A stretch of 33,114 nucleotides of DNA from Clostridiales bacterium Firm_09. GTDB lineage: Bacteria; Bacillota; Clostridia; Christensenellales; DTU072. Positions 14,977 through 29,587 of this stretch are shown here, in pieces; position 1 is the stretch's first letter, and every line of letters begins with the position of its first letter. Where the stretch lies: assembly GCA_001604065.1 (NCBI GenBank), contig LVAO01000002.1, forward strand, positions 1 to 33,114, read 5' to 3'. A program made the translations under genes and the position numbers. The notes beneath the pieces are model-generated. The model was not told the origin of the DNA. It ran no database searches and was given only the letters and a program-made list of their open reading frames with translations.

Positions 14977-15753
14977 TCAGCTTCTTGCCAGCGTCAATAC
15001 AAAGACTTCCGCCGCTCCCAGATGATCTTTCAACAGCTTTGCGCATTCGTTGACGGTTGCGCCAGTCGTCATGACGTCGTCAATGAGGAGAAGCTTTTTT
15101 CCTTGCGCCTGTTCCCGCGGGAATTCCTGTTTGCGGACAAAGGCGCCCTGGATATTCTTCAAACGCTCCTCTCTGGTTTTTTTGGTTTGGTCGGGTCGCT
15201 TCAGCGCTTCCAAAGGGTAAATTACGGGCAACCCTGTCCATTTGGCAAATTCCTTTGCGACCTTGCGGTTATGCTCAAAACCGCGACGGAGGATTCTGTC
15301 TCTTGGCGAGGGCACATAGCAAACTGCATCGCAGGAAAGATTGAGACTGTTGTAATATCCCGCAAGCAGCCGCGCAATGTTTTGGTAAAGGTAATTCGCA
15401 TTGCCGTCCTTATAGGAAAGAATGATTTTGCGTATGACTCCTTCATAAGAAAAAGGCGAAAATGCCTTATCGTAGCGCGGCGGGCAGGATTGGCAGCGGG
15501 CACAGACATCGTATTTGCCTTCCAGCACTTCGCCGCAGAATCTGCAACGTGTGACAGTGATATAAGGAAGGCTGCTCCGGCAGCTGTCGCAAAGCGAAAA
15601 TCCGCGTTCCTTGTCCGTCAGTTCTTTTCCGCAGTCCAGGCAGACATATGCCTCCGGAAAGAAAGCGGAAAAAAGGTTCTCCCTGATCCCGTTCCAAAAC
15701 GCCGCAAACGTCAGCTTCCGAACAGCAGCCTTGTTTTTCTCTGGCTTTCCCAT
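14977..15753 (-). CDS. comF: ComF-family phosphoribosyltransferase-like protein
   Basis: 258-aa protein of the ComF/GntX family, associated with DNA uptake and recombination in naturally competent bacteria and widely kept in others. The N-terminal part has zinc-finger-like Cys pairs (CLDCGKEL, LCDSC, CRFCGE, CARCQSC). The C-terminal part is a phosphoribosyltransferase fold with the PRPP loop LLLIDDVMTTGAT (about 222-234) and the RRGFEHNRKVAKEFA block. An AAAGGA site precedes the ATG at 15753, which lies 43 nt inside the 3' end of recD2, so the two are translationally coupled. The exact biochemical role is not settled for the family. Confidence 0.9.
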   Translation of the reverse strand: MGKPEKNKAAVRKLTFAAFWNGIRENLFSAFFPEAYVCLDCGKELTDKERGFSLCDSCRSSLPYITVTRCRFCGEVLEGKYDVCARCQSCPPRYDKAFSPFSYEGVIRKIILSYKDGNANYLYQNIARLLAGYYNSLNLSCDAVCYVPSPRDRILRRGFEHNRKVAKEFAKWTGLPVIYPLEALKRPDQTKKTREERLKNIQGAFVRKQEFPREQAQGKKLLLIDDVMTTGATVNECAKLLKDHLGAAEVFVLTLARS

Positions 15754-17924
15754 ATGAATTCCTTTAACAGACTGTAGCGTCTGGCGATGTAGTTATTATA
15801 CACCATTTTCTTAAGAACTCCTGCGGGGCACACAATGACTACGGTTTCTCTGGCTCTTGTGACCGCAGTATACAGAAGATTTCTGTTGTTCAAAAACCCT
15901 CCGCTATGGGATAAGGACAAGATTACGGCGCGGAATTCCGAACCCTGGCTTTTATGAACGGTAACCGCATAGGCAAGAATCAATTCTTCGCGTTCTTCTT
16001 TGTCATAAATGACTGTTTTGCCATCCTCAAATTCCACTTCGATTGCGCCTTTATCGATATCTCGGATATATCCTATATCGCCATTGAAGACACCCTCGCC
16101 GCGCTCGTTTCCTTTTTCCCAGGACAAATTATAATTATTGACCGTCTGCATTACCTTATCGCCTACGCGGAAAATCACGCCGTCAATCATGACTTCTTTT
16201 CCGGAGGGATTAAGGATTTTCTGAATTTTGCGATTAAGCGACTCGACGCCTGCAAGTCCTCTTTTCATGGGCGACAGCACCTGGATTTCTTTTGGGGAGT
16301 AGCCGAAATAATCCGGAAGCCGCTCCGTCATAAGAGAAATAACCGTTTCTTCCTGTGCCTCTCCACCATCCGAATTGGTTACAAAAAAATCTTTTGAGGA
16401 ATTGTCGATGATGGGAAGCTCTCCGCGATTGATGCGATGGGCGTTGACAATAATAAGGCTGTCCGCGCTCTGCCGGTAGATTTCGGTAAGCGCAATGACG
16501 GGGATTGCGCCGCTCTCAATGATGTCCGCAAGAATGTTGCCTGCCGAAACGGAGGGCAATTGATCCTTGTCTCCTACAAGGATCAGTCTTGCGCCTGCGG
16601 GAATCGCCCGCAAAAGCGCATGGAAGATATAGATGTCCGCCATGCTGATTTCGTCCACAATAACGGCATCGCACTCCAGCGGATTCAGTTCCGTAAACTT
16701 AAAAACGGGCTTGCCCAAAGAAAAATCCATCCCCAGCATTCGATGGATGGTCTTTGCCTCGACTCCGCATGACTCGGTCAGGCGCTTGCCGGCTCTGCCC
16801 GTGGGCGCAGCCAGCAAGACTTTCAGATTTCGTGCGGTCATCAAATGAAGAATGCATCTGATAATGGTCGTTTTGCCCGTACCGGGCCCGCCTGTCAGAA
16901 CAATCACGCCTCTGTTGATTGCCAGCGACACCGCTTCGCGCTGTTTTTCGTGCAGACAAATACGATTATCGCTTTCGTATCTGTCCAACTCGCCGCCGAT
17001 GTCAATATTCAGTTCCTGTGCTTCGTTGTTGAGTTTCAACAGCCGGGCAGCGATGGCATTCTCCATAGAATAATTGGATGCAAGCGCCCATGCGGTACCC
17101 TCTTTGCCATCATCCGGTTTATATTTGTAGTTTTTGATTTTGTCATTTATCTGCATGAACGGCAGACATTTGCGGATGCGCTCGTCTGTTTCGATTTGGA
17201 TAAGCGTGCGAACATTTTTAAGGAGCTCTTCCTCCGGAAGGCAGGTATGTCCGTTCTTTTCTGCCGCCTCTTTAAGAATATGGCTGATGCCTGCCATGAT
17301 TCGAAAATCGCTGTCCCGCTCGACTCCCAGTTTTGCTGCCACTCTGTCCGCGGTCAGAAATCCCACGCCTTCGATGTCGTCTACCAGCCTGTAAGGATTG
17401 TCTGTTACAATCTCCACCGTATCGGCGCCGTATTCTTTGTAAATTTTAAGTGCCATGCCCGTGGTAATGCCCAGCTTCTGCAAAAAAAGCAGTGAATTCT
17501 GCATTTCGGAATGCGCGCGGAAGCTGGCTGCAATTTCTTTTGCCTTGGCTCTTCCTATCCCGCGCACTTCTGTGAGTCGCTCCGGCGTCAGCTCCAGAAT
17601 CTCCAGTGTATGCATGCCGAAATGATCGAAAATCGCCTCGGCGGTCACCTCGCCCACACCTCGAAAAAGACCGCTCGCAAGATAATTGATGATTCCCTCG
17701 CGATCCGCCGGAGCATCAAACATGACTTCCGTTACTTCAAACTGCTCTCCGTATTTCGGATTTTCCCTGAATTCACCGCTCATTGTCAGACATTCACCCT
17801 CTTTTATGAGCGGAAAAATGCCGAAGGCAGTAATCAGTCTGTCTTCGGCAAAAAAATTCAGAACGGTATATCCATTCTCTTCGTTTCGGAAGATAATGTT
17901 TTCTACACTACCTTTGACAATCAT
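15711..17924 (-). CDS. recD2: RecD2-type SF1 DNA helicase
   Basis: 5'-3' ATP-dependent DNA helicase acting in DNA repair and replication-fork maintenance independently of RecBC. The 737-aa protein has the long RecD2 N-terminal region with helix-hairpin-helix-like stretches (about 85-130, [15 protein letters not shown] and [11 protein letters not shown]; and 183-200, [14 protein letters not shown]). The motor follows, with Walker [10 protein letters not shown] (345-353), Walker B VIVDEIS, and the C-terminal [13 protein letters not shown] motif. The start overlaps the metK stop by four bases (ATGA) and has only a weak site, so reinitiation is likely. Its 3' end overlaps comF. No RecB or RecC is present nearby. 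Confidence 0.95.
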   Translation of the reverse strand: MIVKGSVENIIFRNEENGYTVLNFFAEDRLITAFGIFPLIKEGECLTMSGEFRENPKYGEQFEVTEVMFDAPADREGIINYLASGLFRGVGEVTAEAIFDHFGMHTLEILELTPERLTEVRGIGRAKAKEIAASFRAHSEMQNSLLFLQKLGITTGMALKIYKEYGADTVEIVTDNPYRLVDDIEGVGFLTADRVAAKLGVERDSDFRIMAGISHILKEAAEKNGHTCLPEEELLKNVRTLIQIETDERIRKCLPFMQINDKIKNYKYKPDDGKEGTAWALASNYSMENAIAARLLKLNNEAQELNIDIGGELDRYESDNRICLHEKQREAVSLAINRGVIVLTGGPGTGKTTIIRCILHLMTARNLKVLLAAPTGRAGKRLTESCGVEAKTIHRMLGMDFSLGKPVFKFTELNPLECDAVIVDEISMADIYIFHALLRAIPAGARLILVGDKDQLPSVSAGNILADIIESGAIPVIALTEIYRQSADSLIIVNAHRINRGELPIIDNSSKDFFVTNSDGGEAQEETVISLMTERLPDYFGYSPKEIQVLSPMKRGLAGVESLNRKIQKILNPSGKEVMIDGVIFRVGDKVMQTVNNYNLSWEKGNERGEGVFNGDIGYIRDIDKGAIEVEFEDGKTVIYDKEEREELILAYAVTVHKSQGSEFRAVILSLSHSGGFLNNRNLLYTAVTRARETVVIVCPAGVLKKMVYNNYIARRYSLLKEFIWESQRKTRLLFGS

Positions 17925-19102
17925 TGATAGAGCTTGCGCAATTCTGGAACTTTATCCGTACGCTCCCAGCTGAAGCCTTCGCGTCCGAAATGTCCGTAAG
18001 CCGCGGTTTCTTTATAAATCGGTCTGCGGAGGTCAAGCGTGTCTATCATTGCTTTGGGGCGAAAATCAAAAATCTGAGGCAGCTTTTCTGCAATCAACTG
18101 ATCGTCCAGTTTGCCTGTCCCGAACGTATTGACAAAAACAGAAACCGGACGCGCCTTGCCGATCGCATAGGCAATCTGCAGTTCGCATTTGTCCGCTAGT
18201 CCGGATGCCACGATATTTTTTGCCGCATAGCGCGCAAAATAGGTTGCGCTTCGGTCCACCTTGGTGGGGTCTTTGCCCGAAAACGAACCGCCGCCGTGGG
18301 GCGCCATACCGCCATAGGTATCAACAATGATCTTGCGTCCCGTCAAACCGCTGTCCCCCTGCGGACCTCCGATCACAAAGCGCCCCGTGGGATTGATATA
18401 GAATTTGGTATGTTCATCAATAAGAGAAGCGGGCACGGCTTCGCGAATAACAAGCTTGATCATCTCCCGGCGTAGAATTTCGATGTCCACATCCGGATTA
18501 TGCTGGGTCGACAGGACAACGGTATCGACGCGTACGGGTTTTCCGTCGTCATATTCTACGGTCACCTGTGCTTTGCCGTCCGGACGAAGGTAATCTACCA
18601 ATCTGTTTTTTCGGACTTCTGACAATCTCTTTACAATCCGATGCGCGAGCATAATAGGCATCGGCATCAGCTCGGGTGTTTCATTGCAGGCATAACCGAA
18701 CATCATGCCCTGATCCCCCGCGCCGATCAGATCCAATTCGTCGCAGGCGTTGCCACAGTCCTTATGCTCAAGACTGTTGTTGACGCCCATGGCAATATCG
18801 GGCGATTGCTCGTTGATTGCGACAAGCACCGAACATGTTCTGTAATCAAAACCATATTCGGCATTATCGTATCCAATCTTTTTTACCGTTTCACGAACAA
18901 TGCTCGGGATGTCCACATAACCGTCCGCAATGGTGATTTCACCCATTACAAGCACCAGACCAGTGGTGGTGACAACCTCGCACGCAACCCGTGCATTGGG
19001 ATCCTGGGCAAGAAAAGCGTCCAATACCGCGTCGGATATCTGGTCGCATATCTTGTCGGGATGCCCTTCTGTTACGCTTTCGGAACTGAAATAGGTCTTC
19101 AT
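17921..19102 (-). CDS. metK: S-adenosylmethionine synthetase
   Basis: Makes S-adenosylmethionine from methionine and ATP as a cytoplasmic tetramer. The 393-aa product carries [20 protein letters not shown] (6-25), the signature [12 protein letters not shown] (127-138), and the P-loop-like [18 protein letters not shown]. Length and domain order are standard. GGGAGA precedes the ATG, 17 nt past the rpoC stop, so it is read from the RNA polymerase operon. No SAM riboswitch can fit in that gap, which is unusual for Firmicutes, where metK often has its own SAM-I leader. The recD2 start overlaps its stop codon. Confidence 0.98.
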   Translation of the reverse strand: MKTYFSSESVTEGHPDKICDQISDAVLDAFLAQDPNARVACEVVTTTGLVLVMGEITIADGYVDIPSIVRETVKKIGYDNAEYGFDYRTCSVLVAINEQSPDIAMGVNNSLEHKDCGNACDELDLIGAGDQGMMFGYACNETPELMPMPIMLAHRIVKRLSEVRKNRLVDYLRPDGKAQVTVEYDDGKPVRVDTVVLSTQHNPDVDIEILRREMIKLVIREAVPASLIDEHTKFYINPTGRFVIGGPQGDSGLTGRKIIVDTYGGMAPHGGGSFSGKDPTKVDRSATYFARYAAKNIVASGLADKCELQIAYAIGKARPVSVFVNTFGTGKLDDQLIAEKLPQIFDFRPKAMIDTLDLRRPIYKETAAYGHFGREGFSWERTDKVPELRKLYQ

Positions 19103-19119
19103 CGGGTTTCTCCCAGAGT

Positions 19120-22707
<3,588 letters not shown>

Positions 22708-22721
22708 ATTGTTTCACCTCG

Positions 22722-25700
22722 TTATTTGCCGGAATCATCGTCGAATTCGCCCTGAAGGAGTGCTTCAACGTCATTCAGCTTGGTCTCGTACGAGTCGAAT
22801 TTGAATCCATTGTCCTCATCGTCTTCGTCGAACATACTGTCTTTGATGCTCAATCCGTCCGGCATGCTGCCGTCGCCCGTATCATCGGTCATATCTTTGA
22901 AAAGGCCTCCGATTTCGTCTTCGTCATGGTTGCCGAACAGCGAAATACCTTCGTCGTCGCCTTTCATGAAGTCCAGACTGATTTCTTTGATATCCTCTCT
23001 CTGAGCAATGTCGAAGTCTCTGTCTTCTTCATAACCATCGCCGATGTCGATGTCTTCCGAACCGTTGTTGAGAAGTTTCATGTCAAGGCAGAGGCTCTGC
23101 ATCTCCTTTTTGAGCACCTTGAATGCTTCCGGCAATCCGGGTTCTGCGGTGATATTGGATTTCATGATGCTGTCGAATATCTTCTGTCTGCCGATAACGT
23201 CGTCCGATTTGACCGTAAGAATTTCTTGCAGGATATTGGCTGCGCCATACGCTTCAAGAGCCCAGACTTCCATTTCGCCGAAGCGCTGTCCGCCGAACTG
23301 CGCCTTGCCGCCCAGAGGCTGCTGGGTAACCAGAGAGTACGGACCGACCGACCTGGCATGAATCTTGTCATCAACAAGGTGAACCAGTTTGAGCATGTAC
23401 ATGTATCCGACGGTAACCGGGTTTTCGAAGGGTTCACCGGTGCGGCCGTCATAAAGGCGAACCTTACCGTTCGGCGGCAGATGATTGTTTTCAAACATCT
23501 CTTTGATGTCGTTTTCTGTCGCACCGTCAAAGACGGGAGTGGCGACCTTTATGCCCAGCATGCTGGCAACCAGGCCCAAGTGGACCTCCAGCACCTGACC
23601 GATGTTCATACGGCTGGGAACACCCAACGGATTGAGAACGATCTGGAGCGGAGTGCCGTCTTCCATAAAGGGCATATCCTCTCTGGGAAGCACCCTGGAG
23701 ATAACACCCTTGTTGCCGTGGCGTCCCGCCATTTTGTCGCCGACACTGATTTTGCGTTTCTGGGCAATATAAACGCGCACAAGCTTGTTGACGCCGGGGG
23801 CCAGTTCGTCTTTGTTTTCTCTGGTAAAGATTTTGACATCCACGACGGTGCCGCCCTCGCCGTTGGGCACTTTGAGTGAGACATCACGAACCTCTCTGGC
23901 CTTTTCTCCGAAAATGGCGCGGAGCAGACGCTCTTCGGGTGTCAGTTCTGTTTCGCCCTTGGGCGTAACTTTGCCCACCAGATAGTCTCCGCTTCGGACT
24001 TCGGCACCTATCATGACGATGCCGTTCTCGTCCAGATTCTTAAGCACATCGTCACCGACATTGGGGATATCCCGTGTAATCTGTTCTTCGCCGAGCTTGG
24101 TATCTCTGCTTTCCAACTCATATTCTTCAATATGAATACTGGTGAAGATATCATGCTTGACAAGGTCTTCGCTTATAAGAATTGCGTCTTCGTAATTGTA
24201 ACCTTCCCATGTCATGAACCCGATCAAGATGTTCCTGCCAAGCGCAAGTTCGCCGTTCTGGGTGCTGGGTCCGTCCGCCAGCGTATCTCCCACCTCAACC
24301 TTCTGGCCTTTGAAGACGACAGGCTTCTGATTGATGCAGGTGCCCTGGTTGCTGCGGCGGAATTTCTGAATATCATAATCATCGATGCCTCCATCCTCCC
24401 GTATGACGGAGATTCTGTCCGCAGAAACATATCCTACGGTACCCGCATTCTTTGCAATCACGCATACGCCGCTGTCATGCGCCACTTTATATTCCATGCC
24501 GGTACCTACAATGGGCGCTTCGGGACGGAGCAGAGGTACTGCCTGACGCTGCATGTTGGACCCCATCAGCGCACGGTTTGCGTCGTCATTCTCCAGGAAG
24601 GGAATCAGCGAGGTGGCAATAGAAACAAGCTGCTGGGGCGACACATCCATATAGTCGACCTTGGAAGAAGGGAACTCGCGTATGTCCTCGCGGAAACGGC
24701 AGGTGACACGTTTATTGATAAACCTTCCTTGATCATCCAGCGGTTCGTTGGCTTGGGCGATGATGTATCTGTCCTCTTCGTCGGCGGCAAGGTATCTGAC
24801 CTCCGTCGTAACCACCCCGGTCGCCTTGTCAACCTTGCGGTAAGGCGCCTCGATGAAGCCATATTCGTTGACTTTGGCATAGGAACTCAATGATGTGATC
24901 AGACCGATGTTCTGACCTTCCGGTGTTTCGATAGGACACATCCTGCCGTAATGGGAGTGGTGAACGTCGCGGACTTCAAAGCCTGCTCTTTCGCGGTTCA
25001 GGCCGCCGGGACCCAATGCAGAAAGCTTTCTCTTATGCGTCAGCTCGGCAATAGGGTTGGGTTGGTCCATAAACTGCGAAAGCTGGGAGCTGCCGAAGAA
25101 TTCGCGGATGGCGCTCGAAACGGGGCGGATATTGATGAGAGATTGCGGCGTTACTTCATTGGGGTCCTGCGCGATGCTCATACGTTCGCGGATGACACGC
25201 TCCAGTCTGGCAATACCGATGCGGAATTGATTCTGCAAAAGCTCGCCTACCGAACGGACACGACGGTTTGCCAGGTGGTCAATGTTATCCACCTGGGTGA
25301 AACCGTATTTCATGTTGATATTATAAGAAATAGCCGCAATGATGTCGTCAATTGTGATATGCTTGATGACCAGGTAATCCACGTTGGATGCAATCGCGGC
25401 CTTCAGACCTTCCATATCCCCCGCATATTTATCCAAAAATTCTTTCAGATGGGGATAATATACTTTTTCGTAAATGCCAAGCGACCTGGGTTCTACATCG
25501 ATGTAGCCCGCAAGGTCGACAGTTTTGTTGCCGATGACCTTGCATTCTTTGCCGTCAACGTCCACATAAATTTCGTTGATGCCCAGATTCTGCAAACGGG
25601 TTGCCGTTTCAAGATCCAGAACCTGACCCTTTTCAAAAAGGATTTCACCTTCATGAATAATGTCGCGGGCGGTCGTAAGACCTTCCACACGGTTGGCAAG

Positions 25701-26552
25701 AGAAAGCTGCTTGTTGAATTTATAGCGGCCGACTCTGGAAAGATCATAACGTCTGGAATCGAAAAAGATATTATTCAAATGGATGTCCACACCGCTTTGT
25801 GTGGGCACTTCACCGGGCTTCAGCCTGCGGTAGACTTCTATCTTCGCCAGCTCGGTCGTCTGGATATCTCCGTCCTTAAGGGCCGTCAACGCAATCATTT
25901 CGTCATTGTTGAACAATTCATTGAGGGATTCTGTCGTACCGTATCCCAAAGCGCGCAAAAGCATGGTTGCCGTCACCTTGCGTGTACGGTCAACGCGTAC
26001 GGACAAAGTGCCGCCGCTATCCTGCTCAAATTCGAGCCAGGCCCCCCGGGACGGAATTACGGTTGTATCAAAACGGGTATTGGTATTATGGTCCGCCACA
26101 CCCTTGACGGTATACACACCGGGGCTTCTGACAAGCTGACTGACGACAACACGCTCCGCACCGTTGATGATGAACGTGCCGTTTTCTGTCATGCGCGGGA
26201 AATCACCCATGAAGACAATCTGCTCCATCATTTTGCCTGTTTCTTTGGCGGTCAATCTTATTTTGACACGAAGAGGCATCGTATAGGTAGCGTCTCTGTC
26301 CTTGCATTCTTTGACTGTATATTTGCAATCGCCGTCGATGTAATAATCTAAAAACTCGAGTTCCAGCTTGCCGCTGTAGTCCGTGATCGGAGAAAAGTCA
26401 TCGAAAACTTCACGAATACCCTGTTTAAGGAAGATTTCGTAAGAATTTTTTTGAACCTCAATAAGATACGGGACATCAAGAATGTCTTTGATTTTACTGA
26501 AAGACCATCTTTCAACGTTTCCGCGCTTGATCTTGTGGATTCTTTGAGACAT
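22722..26552 (-). CDS. rpoB: DNA-directed RNA polymerase subunit beta
   Basis: Second-largest RNA polymerase subunit. The 1276-aa product has all expected blocks, including the rifampicin-pocket region [20 protein letters not shown] and [10 protein letters not shown]. The key positions equivalent to E. coli Asp516, His526 and Ser531 are the sensitive residues; the position after DQ is Pro. The C-terminal clamp end [11 protein letters not shown] is followed by an acidic tail of about 110 residues (1164-1276), making the protein some 80 aa longer than the Bacillus subunit. AAGGAG precedes the ATG. It heads a co-directional run rpoB-rpoC-metK-recD2-comF-tsaD and is not preceded by rplJ-rplL. Confidence 0.99.
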   Translation of the reverse strand: MSQRIHKIKRGNVERWSFSKIKDILDVPYLIEVQKNSYEIFLKQGIREVFDDFSPITDYSGKLELEFLDYYIDGDCKYTVKECKDRDATYTMPLRVKIRLTAKETGKMMEQIVFMGDFPRMTENGTFIINGAERVVVSQLVRSPGVYTVKGVADHNTNTRFDTTVIPSRGAWLEFEQDSGGTLSVRVDRTRKVTATMLLRALGYGTTESLNELFNNDEMIALTALKDGDIQTTELAKIEVYRRLKPGEVPTQSGVDIHLNNIFFDSRRYDLSRVGRYKFNKQLSLANRVEGLTTARDIIHEGEILFEKGQVLDLETATRLQNLGINEIYVDVDGKECKVIGNKTVDLAGYIDVEPRSLGIYEKVYYPHLKEFLDKYAGDMEGLKAAIASNVDYLVIKHITIDDIIAAISYNINMKYGFTQVDNIDHLANRRVRSVGELLQNQFRIGIARLERVIRERMSIAQDPNEVTPQSLINIRPVSSAIREFFGSSQLSQFMDQPNPIAELTHKRKLSALGPGGLNRERAGFEVRDVHHSHYGRMCPIETPEGQNIGLITSLSSYAKVNEYGFIEAPYRKVDKATGVVTTEVRYLAADEEDRYIIAQANEPLDDQGRFINKRVTCRFREDIREFPSSKVDYMDVSPQQLVSIATSLIPFLENDDANRALMGSNMQRQAVPLLRPEAPIVGTGMEYKVAHDSGVCVIAKNAGTVGYVSADRISVIREDGGIDDYDIQKFRRSNQGTCINQKPVVFKGQKVEVGDTLADGPSTQNGELALGRNILIGFMTWEGYNYEDAILISEDLVKHDIFTSIHIEEYELESRDTKLGEEQITRDIPNVGDDVLKNLDENGIVMIGAEVRSGDYLVGKVTPKGETELTPEERLLRAIFGEKAREVRDVSLKVPNGEGGTVVDVKIFTRENKDELAPGVNKLVRVYIAQKRKISVGDKMAGRHGNKGVISRVLPREDMPFMEDGTPLQIVLNPLGVPSRMNIGQVLEVHLGLVASMLGIKVATPVFDGATENDIKEMFENNHLPPNGKVRLYDGRTGEPFENPVTVGYMYMLKLVHLVDDKIHARSVGPYSLVTQQPLGGKAQFGGQRFGEMEVWALEAYGAANILQEILTVKSDDVIGRQKIFDSIMKSNITAEPGLPEAFKVLKKEMQSLCLDMKLLNNGSEDIDIGDGYEEDRDFDIAQREDIKEISLDFMKGDDEGISLFGNHDEDEIGGLFKDMTDDTGDGSMPDGLSIKDSMFDEDDEDNGFKFDSYETKLNDVEALLQGEFDDDSGK

Positions 26553-26700
26553 CGTATACGCTCCTTATGAAATGTATTGGGAAACCTTACGGTTTCTGGA
26601 CCCTTGTGAAAGACTATCCTGTTGTGAAGCGATACAACCCCAAACCCCAGAAAGCTTTTTTTCTGAGGTCAAGGGGACACTTACCAGCATAATAATCGAT
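26553..26700 (-). promoter_or_regulatory. 148-nt untranslated leader of rpoB
   Basis: Between the predicted start (about 26700) and the rpoB ATG the RNA can form a 9-bp hairpin CCTCAGAAA/TTTCTGGGG and a second hairpin GAAACC-GTAA-GGTTTC close to the start codon (about 26582-26597). No T-run follows either, so termination is not implied. A translational or antitermination role is possible. Confidence 0.4.
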
Positions 26701-26706
26701 TTTAAC

Positions 26707-26735
26707 ATTATAACAATAACAAAATTCAACGTCAA
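26707..26735 (-). promoter_or_regulatory. Promoter of the rpoBC operon
   Basis: Minus-strand TTGACG (26735-26730) and a perfect TATAAT (26712-26707) with 17-nt spacing lie in an AT-rich context. This is one of the strongest promoters in the window and explains expression of rpoBC without the usual upstream ribosomal protein genes. The rest of 26736-26867, up to the ABC gene, holds no gene. Confidence 0.88.
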
Positions 26736-26867
26736 GCAAATTATGGTAATTTTAATAATGAATTATTCTGCAGAAATGTATAATTATTATGGATTTTTGG
26801 CACAATTACTTGTTCCGACCGCAGGGTTATCCTTGCGCGCATAACGTCTTTCTGCCTACGGAATACC

Positions 26868-29525
26868 TTATTCGCTGCGCAGTGCAAGGACAGGATCCCG
26901 TCTTGCCGCAATGGCAGAAGGAATAAGCCCGGCCAAAAAAGTAAGCATAATGCTGATGGCAATGAGCAGAAGCGCGTTATAGGGCAACAACGCGGCGATG
27001 TTGGCTTCTATGCCGGCATAATGCTTGATAATCATATTGATGGGAATGGACAAAATATAGGTCAGAATAATCCCTATCGTACCCGCAACAAAGCCGATGA
27101 TTGTTGTTTCGGCATTGAAAACGCGGAATACATCCACCTTGCGGGCGCCGATGCTCCGCAGAATGCCGATTTCCTGCGTGCGCTCCACAACAGAAACATA
27201 GGTGATGATGCCGATCATCACAGAACTGACAACCAGGGATATCCCCGCAAAGCAGCTCAGAACAATTGTGATGATATTGACGATTTCGCCCGCCATGCTG
27301 GTGGCGGTTTCTGCCATATCGGTATAGACAATGCGTTCGTTTTTGCTTTTGTCTTTATTGTAAGCATTGAGATAGGCTTTTATCTCTTCTTTCTGCTTAT
27401 AGCCTGCAGGGAAAATATATGCCGATACGGGTGTTTTGTTGCCGCCCAGTTTTTTGAGCTGATTTTGGCAAAGCACTTCGACCTTGGGCGCCGTAATACC
27501 CATCAGGGCCTGCATCATCAGTTCGGTTTCACTGGGTGTGAAGGGCCGGCCCGTCAGCACATTCATCAGTTCCATATCCTTATCCGACCGGATTCCCTGC
27601 GCCTCGTTCCGTGCTTTTTCTTCTTCATAACGGAGAATTGCTTCTTCCAGCAGACGTTTCTGCGTGAGGACAATCTCGCTTTCATAACCCGTACGGAAGG
27701 CAAATTCGACAAGGTCCTGCGTATAGGCGATTCCTGTTGACATCATTTCGTAATCAACACCGGGTTTGACGCGAAGCACTCCGACGATATTGAGGGTATG
27801 CGATTTCTCGCTTTCATAGATGGTTCTGAGATCGCTTACGCGGGAAAACACATCATGGCCGTTGTTTTTGTAATATGCGTCATTCTCTGCATATTTCAAA
27901 CGGTCCGATACCATTAATTCATCGATTGTGATGTCCGTTCGGGTATAATCAATCCCCAACGAAGTCAGAATCGTACTTTCGATGCGGTTGTATTTGTCGA
28001 CAAAAATGACCGTTTCAAACGCATTTTCCGGGAATCTGCCGCCTATAATATCATACTGTTTGAGAACGAATTCTTTCCCGCCAAGCAGCTGCTGCCAGCC
28101 GATGGAGCTGCGTCCGGCAACCTTATACTGATTCTCCCCTGTCTTGTTGATGATGTTCATATCCAGATCATAAATAAAATGAACATAGCCGAGCGAAGGG
28201 TTCAGTCCGGACAAATAATCAAAATAAGCATCCGTGAGTTCATTTTTAATTATCAGCTGCTTGAGAGAGGCCATCATATCCTCAATGGAATTTCCTTTGC
28301 CGATGGTGGCTTCTTTGGCCGTTACTCTGCCGTCTGTCGGGAAGGCCTGGAGCGTGCCGGAGTCCTTTGTCGCCGTAACGTATGAGGACATTTCCAACAA
28401 TGCCGCCTGGTCATACGTTGTTTCGCTGACCATGATCGGAAAGCTGCTGAGCGATGTTGCCTCCATGCGCTCAATATAAGCGGAAAAACCGTTGCTGATG
28501 GCAAGCACCAGACCGACACCGATGATGCCGATGCTGCCTCCGATTGCGGTAATTGTCGTGCGCACCTTCTTTGTCCGCAGATTGGAAAAACTTAAACCCA
28601 GTGCCGTCCAAAAAGACATGGATGTCTTTTCTTGTCTGCGCCTCTGCTTTTCTGACTTAGTCCCATGGGAACGGAGCGCAGGGCTTTTTTCGGACGGATC
28701 TTTATGTTTGATCTGGCAAGGAGCAAACGAGGCGCGCACGGTATTGACAGCCGCATCACGGCCATATATCTGTATCACAAAGGGCGAGCCCAGATCGGCT
28801 GTGGTTGCTTCTTCCGGGACAGCTTCCGCAAGAATGTCCTGCCCTTCGGAATACGGATGGGTATCGTCCACTTTTCTGCCGTCCAGAAGACGGATGATGC
28901 GCGTGCTGTAACGGTTGGCAAGCTCTGCGTTATGGGTCACCATGATAACCAGTTTCTCTTTGGATATCTTCTCCAGAAGCTCCATGATCTGAATGCTGGT
29001 TTCTGAATCCAGCGCGCCTGTCGGCTCATCCGCAAGGATGATATCCGGATTGTTGACCAATGCGCGCGCAATGGAAACACGCTGCATCTGTCCGCCGGAA
29101 AGCTGATTGGGCCTTTTGTTCATCTGTTCCGCCAATCCCACCGCTGCCAACGCGGCTGCTACGCGCATTTTTCTTTCCTTTGGCTTGACGCCGGAGAGCG
29201 AAAGCGACATTTCGACGTTTTTGAAGACGTTCTGATGCGGAATCAGATGATAATTCTGAAAGACAAAACCCACTTTCTGATTGCGGTAAGCGTCCCAGTC
29301 CTTATCACGAAAAAGTTTTGTGGACCGCCCTTCGATAAACAGATTGCCGCCTGTAAAATGGTCCAGACCACCGATGATATTAAGAAGCGTCGTTTTTCCG
29401 CAGCCGGAAGGACCTAAAATGGATACGAACTCGTTCTTCCGGAATGCGAGACTAATTCCTTTCAGCGCTTCGATTTTGTCGGAGCCGGCAAGATATGTTT
29501 TTCTGATATCGACAAGTTTTAACAT
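26868..29525 (-). CDS. ABC transporter, fused ATPase and FtsX/MacB-type permease
   Basis: 885-aa fusion. Residues 1-225 form a LolD/MacB-class ATPase: Walker A GPSGCGKT (38-45), Q-loop Gln90, signature LSGGQ (142-146), Walker B IILADE (162-167), then the family's EPTGALD. A linker of about 80 residues leads to the first membrane helix (near 325). A large extracytoplasmic region of about 350 residues and three C-terminal helices with [18 protein letters not shown] complete a FtsX-type permease. Such mechanotransmission systems export peptides, toxins or lipoproteins, or sense antimicrobial peptides; which applies here is unknown. AAGGAA precedes the ATG. It lies 62 nt after the GH4 gene on the same strand and may share its transcript. 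Confidence 0.92.
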   Translation of the reverse strand: MLKLVDIRKTYLAGSDKIEALKGISLAFRKNEFVSILGPSGCGKTTLLNIIGGLDHFTGGNLFIEGRSTKLFRDKDWDAYRNQKVGFVFQNYHLIPHQNVFKNVEMSLSLSGVKPKERKMRVAAALAAVGLAEQMNKRPNQLSGGQMQRVSIARALVNNPDIILADEPTGALDSETSIQIMELLEKISKEKLVIMVTHNAELANRYSTRIIRLLDGRKVDDTHPYSEGQDILAEAVPEEATTADLGSPFVIQIYGRDAAVNTVRASFAPCQIKHKDPSEKSPALRSHGTKSEKQRRRQEKTSMSFWTALGLSFSNLRTKKVRTTITAIGGSIGIIGVGLVLAISNGFSAYIERMEATSLSSFPIMVSETTYDQAALLEMSSYVTATKDSGTLQAFPTDGRVTAKEATIGKGNSIEDMMASLKQLIIKNELTDAYFDYLSGLNPSLGYVHFIYDLDMNIINKTGENQYKVAGRSSIGWQQLLGGKEFVLKQYDIIGGRFPENAFETVIFVDKYNRIESTILTSLGIDYTRTDITIDELMVSDRLKYAENDAYYKNNGHDVFSRVSDLRTIYESEKSHTLNIVGVLRVKPGVDYEMMSTGIAYTQDLVEFAFRTGYESEIVLTQKRLLEEAILRYEEEKARNEAQGIRSDKDMELMNVLTGRPFTPSETELMMQALMGITAPKVEVLCQNQLKKLGGNKTPVSAYIFPAGYKQKEEIKAYLNAYNKDKSKNERIVYTDMAETATSMAGEIVNIITIVLSCFAGISLVVSSVMIGIITYVSVVERTQEIGILRSIGARKVDVFRVFNAETTIIGFVAGTIGIILTYILSIPINMIIKHYAGIEANIAALLPYNALLLIAISIMLTFLAGLIPSAIAARRDPVLALRSE

Positions 29526-29587
29526 AACGTTCCTTATTTTTCTTTCGCAGCCGAAAAATCGGCATTCTCAATCAATCAAGGCATTAT

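Noticed and set aside
19103-19119. SAM riboswitch in front of metK
   Set aside because: Only 17 nt separate rpoC and metK; no aptamer can fit and none is seen inside the rpoC end.
24950-25130. Rifampicin-resistance-type rpoB
   Set aside because: The main resistance positions carry the sensitive residues Asp, His and Ser. The Pro after DQ is a position that varies between lineages and is not by itself evidence of resistance.
24951-26351. Long plus-strand open frame opposite rpoB
   Set aside because: It is the antisense shadow of a highly conserved gene, has no start signals, and its protein has no recognisable features. Similar long frames opposite rpoC and the ABC gene are rejected for the same reason.
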